A stretch of DNA of 64,000 nucleotides, from positions 1 to 64,000 of the forward strand of contig NZ_BLVO01000005.1 in assembly GCF_013340285.1 (NCBI RefSeq). Reading direction: 5' to 3'. The position numbers were made by a program, and so were the translations under genes. This document shows positions 59,945 through 64,000 of the stretch, piece by piece (positions within the stretch are counted from its first letter, which is position 1; each line of letters starts with the position of its first letter). This DNA is from Desulfovibrio subterraneus. GTDB taxonomy: Bacteria; Desulfobacterota; Desulfovibrionia; Desulfovibrionales; Desulfovibrionaceae. The notes beneath the pieces are model-generated. The model did no database searches and had not been told where the DNA came from. It saw nothing but the letters and a program-made list of their open reading frames with translations.

Positions 59945-60583
59945 ATGTTGGACAAGGAAATCTTCGTTAAGGTGTGCGGCATTACCAGCCAGCACGATGC
60001 CGATCTCTGTGTACGGTACGATGCGGACTTCGTCGGGTTTATCTTCCACGACAAGAGCCCCCGCAATATGACCGTGGAAAAAGTGCGCGCCATAGAAACG
60101 CCCACGCTCATGCGTACCGGCGTGTTTGTGGACCAGACCGTGGACGAGGTGAAGCGCACCATGCAGCACGCCCGTCTCAATCTGGCACAGCTGCACGGCG
60201 ATCAGGACATCGAATTCTGCAAGGCACTGGGCAAGACGCGCGTCATGAAGGTTTTCTGGCCGGACCGTTACGCCACGCGTGAAGAGCTAGAGGCGGATAT
60301 GGAGCGGTTTGCTCCCTACTCCCGTTTCTATCTCTTTGACGCAGGCACCGGTGGCGGCGGACACGGCAAGGGGCAGGACTGGTCCTTCCTCGCCGGACTT
60401 CGCGGCATAAAGACGTGGTTCATCGCAGGCGGCCTTGGGCCGGATACTATCAAGCAGGCCATAATGGGCTGCAATCCCTGCGGGCTGGACCTCAATTCCG
60501 GTGTGGAAAGCGCTCCGGGCGTCAAGAGCGAAGAAAAGCTCAAGGCCGTGTTCGACATGATCCATAATCCGCTGGTGGGTTAG
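59945..60583 (+). CDS. trpF: Phosphoribosylanthranilate isomerase
   Basis: 212 residues; aaggag upstream. VKVCGITSQHDADLCV holds the general-base Cys. Then GFIFHDKSPRNMT, RTGVFVDQTVDEV (general-acid Asp), NLAQLHGDQD, and the phosphate-binding FIAGGLGPDTIKQA and GLDLNSGVESAPGVK. It performs the Amadori rearrangement preceding TrpC. It is followed by a 334-bp gap before trpB, the largest break in the trp genes. Confidence 0.94.
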   Translation: MLDKEIFVKVCGITSQHDADLCVRYDADFVGFIFHDKSPRNMTVEKVRAIETPTLMRTGVFVDQTVDEVKRTMQHARLNLAQLHGDQDIEFCKALGKTRVMKVFWPDRYATREELEADMERFAPYSRFYLFDAGTGGGGHGKGQDWSFLAGLRGIKTWFIAGGLGPDTIKQAIMGCNPCGLDLNSGVESAPGVKSEEKLKAVFDMIHNPLVG

Positions 60584-60619
60584 ACGGGAAACGTCGGAGG
60601 TTGGCTGTTTAGCCTGGCC

Positions 60620-60830
60620 TCCGGCGGGCAGGGCGCTGCCCTGCATCCGGCAGGAGGCACTGCCTCCTGCACCTCGATACGCGAGAGACTTCTGTTGTTG
60701 GGCAAGCTGCGCGGCTTCACCTCATTTCTGATATTTTTCAGGGTGGGGGGCGAGACCGCAGTTTGGCTTCAACGCGGATGGCGGGCTTGTAGGTAAAAGG
60801 GTTTTCAAAGGGGGCGTTCCCCCTTTGGTT
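60620..60830. repeat. Cluster of perfect hairpins (REP-like) in the trpF-trpB gap
   Basis: Three perfect hairpins: gcagggc-gct-gccctgc (60628-60644), gcaggaggc-act-gcctcctgc (60650-60670) and aaaggggg-cgtt-ccccctt (60807-60826). The first two are side by side. No coding frame is convincing across 60584-60917. The pattern is that of dispersed intergenic palindromes; it may terminate, stabilise or process the trp message. Confidence 0.65.
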
Positions 60831-60917
60831 CTGCGAAGCGTCTTCTTCATAAGCGCCGCAGGCACATAATCCTGACGCACCGCAGGCTCTTCAAACTTCA
60901 GCAAACGAGCAGAGATC

Positions 60918-62111
60918 ATGAAAAAAGGATACTTCGGCGACTTTGGCGGCCAGTTTGTGGCGGAATTGCTTATTCCCCCGCTGCGCGAGCTGGAGCACGC
61001 CCTTGAGACCATAGTTCCCTCCCCTGAGTTTCAGGCCGAGTTTTCGGCATTGTTGCAAGACTATGTGGGCCGCAAGAGCCCGCTCACGCATTGCCCGACC
61101 CTTTCCAGAGAGCTGGGCTTCAATCTGTGGCTCAAGCGTGAAGATCTGAACCACACCGGTTCGCACAAGATCAACAACACCCTCGGTCAGGCCCTTCTGA
61201 CCAAATACATGGGCAAGCCCGCGTTGCTGACCGAAACCGGCGCCGGTATGAACGGCGTGGCCACGGCCACTGCTGCCCGTGCGCTGGATCTGGACTGCAT
61301 CGTGTTCATGGGCGCAACGGACGTTGCCCGCCAGTCGCACAACGTGCGGCGCATGCAGCTGCTGGGGGCGGAAATCGTGCCCGTGCAGAACGGCACCAAG
61401 ACCCTGAAGGATGCCATCAACGAGGCGCTGCGTTTCTGGATTGCAGAGCAGCGCACGCACCACTACTGCTTCGGCACGGCTGCCGGCCCGCATCCCTTCC
61501 CCACGCTGGTACGCGAGTTCCAGTCCGTGGTGGGACGCGAAGCGCGTGAGCAGATTCTGGAAAAGACGGGCGAGCTGCCGTATGCGGTGGTTGCCTGTGT
61601 CGGCGGCGGTTCCAACGCCATCGGCGCGTTCCACGCCTTTGTGCCGGATGCGTCTGTGAAGCTGGTGGGGGTGGAGGCCGCAGGCACCGGTGAACCCGGT
61701 TGCTATAACTCCGCACCGCTCAACCTTGGTTCGCGCGGCGTGCTGCACGGCCAGATGACCATGCTGCTGCAGGACGGGGATGGGCAGATCATGCCCTCGC
61801 ATTCCGTTGCCGCAGGTCTGGATTACCCCGGCGTGGGACCGGAACATGCGCACCTGCACGATTCCGGCCGAGCCCACTACGGCACTGTCAATGATGCACA
61901 GGCACTTAAAGCCTTCATGACCCTTACCCGTTCAGAGGGCATAATGCCCGCCCTTGAAAGCTCGCATGCCGTGGCGTGGGTGCTGGAAAATAGGGACCGG
62001 ATTCCGAAGGGGGCCAATGTCATCGTCAACCTTTCCGGTCGCGGTGACAAGGATATGGACATCATTGATGAGCACCTCGGTGCGCAGCCAGTGCACGGCA
62101 GAAAAGGGTAG
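60918..62111 (+). CDS. trpB: Tryptophan synthase beta subunit
   Basis: 397 residues. PLP enzyme of fold type II: KKGYFGDFGGQFVAELL, LKREDLNHTGSHKINN with the Schiff-base Lys, AETGAG-type loop seen as LTETGAGMNGVATAT, VACVGGGSNAIGAFHAF, and ALESSHAVAWVL near the C-terminus. It is of the usual TrpB1 size. It condenses indole with serine. trpA follows 9 bp later, so the two subunits are co-translated from a segment that may have its own promoter after the REP-like gap. Confidence 0.96.
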   Translation: MKKGYFGDFGGQFVAELLIPPLRELEHALETIVPSPEFQAEFSALLQDYVGRKSPLTHCPTLSRELGFNLWLKREDLNHTGSHKINNTLGQALLTKYMGKPALLTETGAGMNGVATATAARALDLDCIVFMGATDVARQSHNVRRMQLLGAEIVPVQNGTKTLKDAINEALRFWIAEQRTHHYCFGTAAGPHPFPTLVREFQSVVGREAREQILEKTGELPYAVVACVGGGSNAIGAFHAFVPDASVKLVGVEAAGTGEPGCYNSAPLNLGSRGVLHGQMTMLLQDGDGQIMPSHSVAAGLDYPGVGPEHAHLHDSGRAHYGTVNDAQALKAFMTLTRSEGIMPALESSHAVAWVLENRDRIPKGANVIVNLSGRGDKDMDIIDEHLGAQPVHGRKG

Positions 62112-62120
62112 GGTGGCAGC

Positions 62121-62888
62121 ATGACAACTTCACGATTGACCGAACGTATCCGCAAGGTAAACGCGGCAGGCCGCAAGGCCCTTATTCCTTTCATTCCCGG
62201 TGGGTTTCCCGATCTCGGCCAGTTCTGGACGCATCTTGAGGCGCTGGATGCCGGTGGTGCGGACATCATCGAGATCGGCGTGCCCTTCTCGGACCCCTGT
62301 GCAGACGGACCTGTTGTGGAAAAGGCTTCCATTCAGGCGCTGGAAGCGGGCGTGTCCCTCAAGTGGCTGCTGGATGGCCTCAAGGCCCGTGCGGGCCGTT
62401 TTCAGGCAGAGCTGGTGCTCATGGGCTACCTGAACCCCTTCCTGCAATACGGGTTTGATAAACTGGCGGAAGACGCCGCAGCTGCCGGTGTTTCCGGCTT
62501 CATTATCCCCGACCTGCCGCTGAACGAGGATGCGCCGTATCGTGCAGCCCTGAAGGGTAAAGGCATGGCGCTGGTGCCGCTCGTGGGCCTGAACACCGAT
62601 CTTGAGCGTATGAAGGCATATGCCGCAGAGGCTGAAGGCTATGTGTATGTGGTCTCGGTGCTCGGTACCACCGGCGCACGCGAGAGCTTTCCGGCAGAAC
62701 TGGCGGATGCGCTGGCACGTGCGCGCGAGGCTTTCAGCGTGCCCATTGCGCTCGGCTTCGGTATAAAGGAACCCGGTCAGCTCAAAGTGTTCGGCGATTC
62801 CATCGACGCTGTGATATTCGGCAGCGCACTGATCACGCATATCCGCGAAACAGGCAGCGTGGATGCGTTCATGGCCCGTTGGGCATAG
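62121..62888 (+). CDS. trpA: Tryptophan synthase alpha subunit
   Basis: 255 residues, 9 bp after trpB. TIM barrel with IPFIPGGFPDL, IIEIGVPFSDPCADGPVVEKAS (catalytic Glu and Asp), LVLMGYLNPFLQYGFDKL, GFIIPDLPLNEDAPY, VYVVSVLGTTGARE and IALGFGIKEPGQL. It cleaves indole-3-glycerol phosphate and channels indole to TrpB. Last gene of the operon; a hairpin terminator follows. Confidence 0.96.
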   Translation: MTTSRLTERIRKVNAAGRKALIPFIPGGFPDLGQFWTHLEALDAGGADIIEIGVPFSDPCADGPVVEKASIQALEAGVSLKWLLDGLKARAGRFQAELVLMGYLNPFLQYGFDKLAEDAAAAGVSGFIIPDLPLNEDAPYRAALKGKGMALVPLVGLNTDLERMKAYAAEAEGYVYVVSVLGTTGARESFPAELADALARAREAFSVPIALGFGIKEPGQLKVFGDSIDAVIFGSALITHIRETGSVDAFMARWA

Positions 62889-62927
62889 CGCTCTCAGTCT
62901 GTTCCGGAAACGGAAGTTTGCAAATAC

Positions 62928-62960
62928 AGGCCGGTCTCCGCAGGGGACCGGCCTATTATT
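62928..62960 (+). terminator. Terminator of the trp genes
   Basis: aggccggtc / gaccggcct stem followed by attatt; a good stem with a weak U tract, 40 bp past trpA. Confidence 0.75.
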
Positions 62961-63104
62961 ATGGCTGGCTATTTATCCGTGCATTGTTTTGACCGGATAC
63001 TTGCCGGTAACTTGTTTTCTGGTATGCTTTTCGTATGTACGAGATAATTGAGAATTTATTAGAATGTTGTGTTTCTGTAACCTCTTGCCTGCGGAGTTGC
63101 AGTG

Positions 63105-64000
63105 ATGAAAAACGGCGAATTCGGCGTATTCAGCCGGTTATGCACCATGGTTGTTCTGGGCGTTTTGCTCCTGTTGCCTTGCCTCGCATTTGCAGACGGG
63201 CAGGGGCGTCCTGCCACGCAGGCGGAGAAGGACTACCACGCAAGGGTGCTGCAGGTATTTGCTAAAGCGCTGCCCCCGGCTCCGGAGGGCTGGCAGATCT
63301 CACGGCAGACCGAAATCCGGATTCCTGAGGTGGTGGGAGAAGGATGCGAAGCCAATCCCATGCCTGTGGAATACGAAATTCTGTGGGAAGATGCTGCGCG
63401 TCGTGACGAGGCTATGGAGGCCATGACGCAGGCCGGAGTTCAGGTTCTGCAAAAGGAAGCGGCCACAGATTCTGCCACAGACTCTGCCGGGAACCTTGCC
63501 GGAAACTCTGCCAAGAACATGGAGGCCGCCTATACCGCACTGGCAGATGAGCTGGGCAAGGCCGCAGATGCCGGTGACCATGCGCGGGTGCAGTCGCTTA
63601 CCGCAGAACTGGAAGCGATGGCGCAGAAAATGCGCGCTGTATACGAAAAGTGTGATCAGGAATTACAGGCGGCAATGCAGGAACACGAGGTTCGCGATAT
63701 CCGGGCTTCCGTGTTCATCACGACCAACCGTTTCAGCGAGCACATGAGCGGTTCCGCAACGGAGGGTGAGCCCGTTGCCGGGTGCAAGACCGTGCGGCAC
63801 GAAGGGTACCGCGATCCGCATTACGGCTGGGCCGAGGGCTCAACCTACATATTCATGGGGCATGACTGGGGTGTGGATGCTGGGCAGGAGCCTGCCGCCA
63901 TGACCGCACAGGTGAAGCCAGACGTGCCGCATACAGAAATTCAGACGATCATCGTGCGCATCCAGGCTTCGCCGGAAAGGACAGATGAGCTTATCTCCGG
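63105..64000 (+). CDS. Secreted protein with coiled-coil region, unknown function (3' end outside window)
   Basis: Open to the window edge (298 codons seen), no stop. ATG at 63105; SD weak (ggagttgcagtg). Signal peptide: MVVLGVLLLLPCLAFA, with probable cleavage after FADG or FA. The mature part begins QGRPATQAEKDYHARVLQV and then has a Cys near residue 83 (GEGCEANP). A low-complexity Ala/Asp/Ser/Asn stretch (~121-138) precedes an Ala/Glu/Lys-rich, coiled-coil-like helix (~140-195). The region after ~195 looks beta-rich (ASVFITTNRFSEHMSG, EGSTYIFMGHDWG). I do not recognise a family. A possible extended -10 promoter (tggtatgct) lies near 63020. Confidence 0.7.
   Translation, partial: MKNGEFGVFSRLCTMVVLGVLLLLPCLAFADGQGRPATQAEKDYHARVLQVFAKALPPAPEGWQISRQTEIRIPEVVGEGCEANPMPVEYEILWEDAARRDEAMEAMTQAGVQVLQKEAATDSATDSAGNLAGNSAKNMEAAYTALADELGKAADAGDHARVQSLTAELEAMAQKMRAVYEKCDQELQAAMQEHEVRDIRASVFITTNRFSEHMSGSATEGEPVAGCKTVRHEGYRDPHYGWAEGSTYIFMGHDWGVDAGQEPAAMTAQVKPDVPHTEIQTIIVRIQASPERTDELIS

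Overview
The window reads as chromosomal DNA of a Desulfovibrio-like bacterium (Desulfovibrionales). This is inferred from the moderately GC-rich coding style and from an aromatic-amino-acid operon that opens with archaeal-type ADH synthase and 3-dehydroquinate synthase II genes followed by pheA-aroA-tyrA-trpEGDCFBA, an arrangement I associate with Desulfovibrio. A cbiR-cobU cobamide pair and a PII protein lacking the uridylylated tyrosine fit the same picture. No database search was possible; all functions come from motifs and gene order.

Layout. 1-5.6 kb: the C-terminal part of a giant VCBS/RTX adhesin and a TolC-type exporter. 5.7-11 kb: a beta-hydroxyacid dehydrogenase, tRNA-Leu(CAG), ribF, a CBS-tailed ClC protein and an HD-GYP protein. 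11.5-16.3 kb: the Tol-Pal operon on the minus strand (tolQ-tolR-tolA-lipoprotein-tolB-pal); the extra lipoprotein carries a near-identical copy of the TolA C-terminus. 16.6-19.4 kb: a divergent efflux adaptor and TolC with no inner-membrane pump nearby. 19.5-25.7 kb: dgt, a glycosyltransferase, a UDP-galactopyranose-mutase-like flavoprotein and two membrane proteins. 25.8-27.2 kb: an AT-rich two-gene cassette (two-TM anchored protein plus RNase D-like exonuclease), apparently acquired. 27.3-33.7 kb: sfsA, an aminotransferase, pgi and an NtrB/NtrC-like two-component pair. 33.9-39 kb: mdtJI, an alcohol dehydrogenase, an aldolase-family protein that has lost its Schiff-base lysine, and a tRNA methyltransferase. 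39.3-42.6 kb: an endonuclease Q-UvrD helicase fusion. 43-45.7 kb: cbiR, cobU and a DHH phosphoesterase with a heptad-repeat tail. 45.7-46.1 kb: a gene-less, highly structured stretch. 46.1-49.4 kb: an EAL protein and amt-glnB behind a sigma-54-type promoter.

49.6-62.9 kb is the centrepiece. A consensus promoter is followed by a 34-codon leader peptide packed with Phe, Tyr and Trp codons, a rho-independent terminator and a possible antiterminator pairing. These precede two tandem ADH synthases, DHQ synthase II, pheA, aroA and tyrA, then (after an internal terminator) trpE-G-D-C-F-B-A. This looks like classical ribosome-mediated attenuation sensing all three aromatic amino acids at the head of a largely complete aromatic operon. 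The window ends inside a secreted coiled-coil protein.

Strongest leads: the aromatic attenuator (49.58-49.84 kb), the AT-rich membrane protein/exonuclease cassette, the EndoQ-helicase fusion, the lysine-less ADH-synthase paralogue, the TolA-tail lipoprotein duplication and the structured intergenic region at 45.74-46.01 kb.
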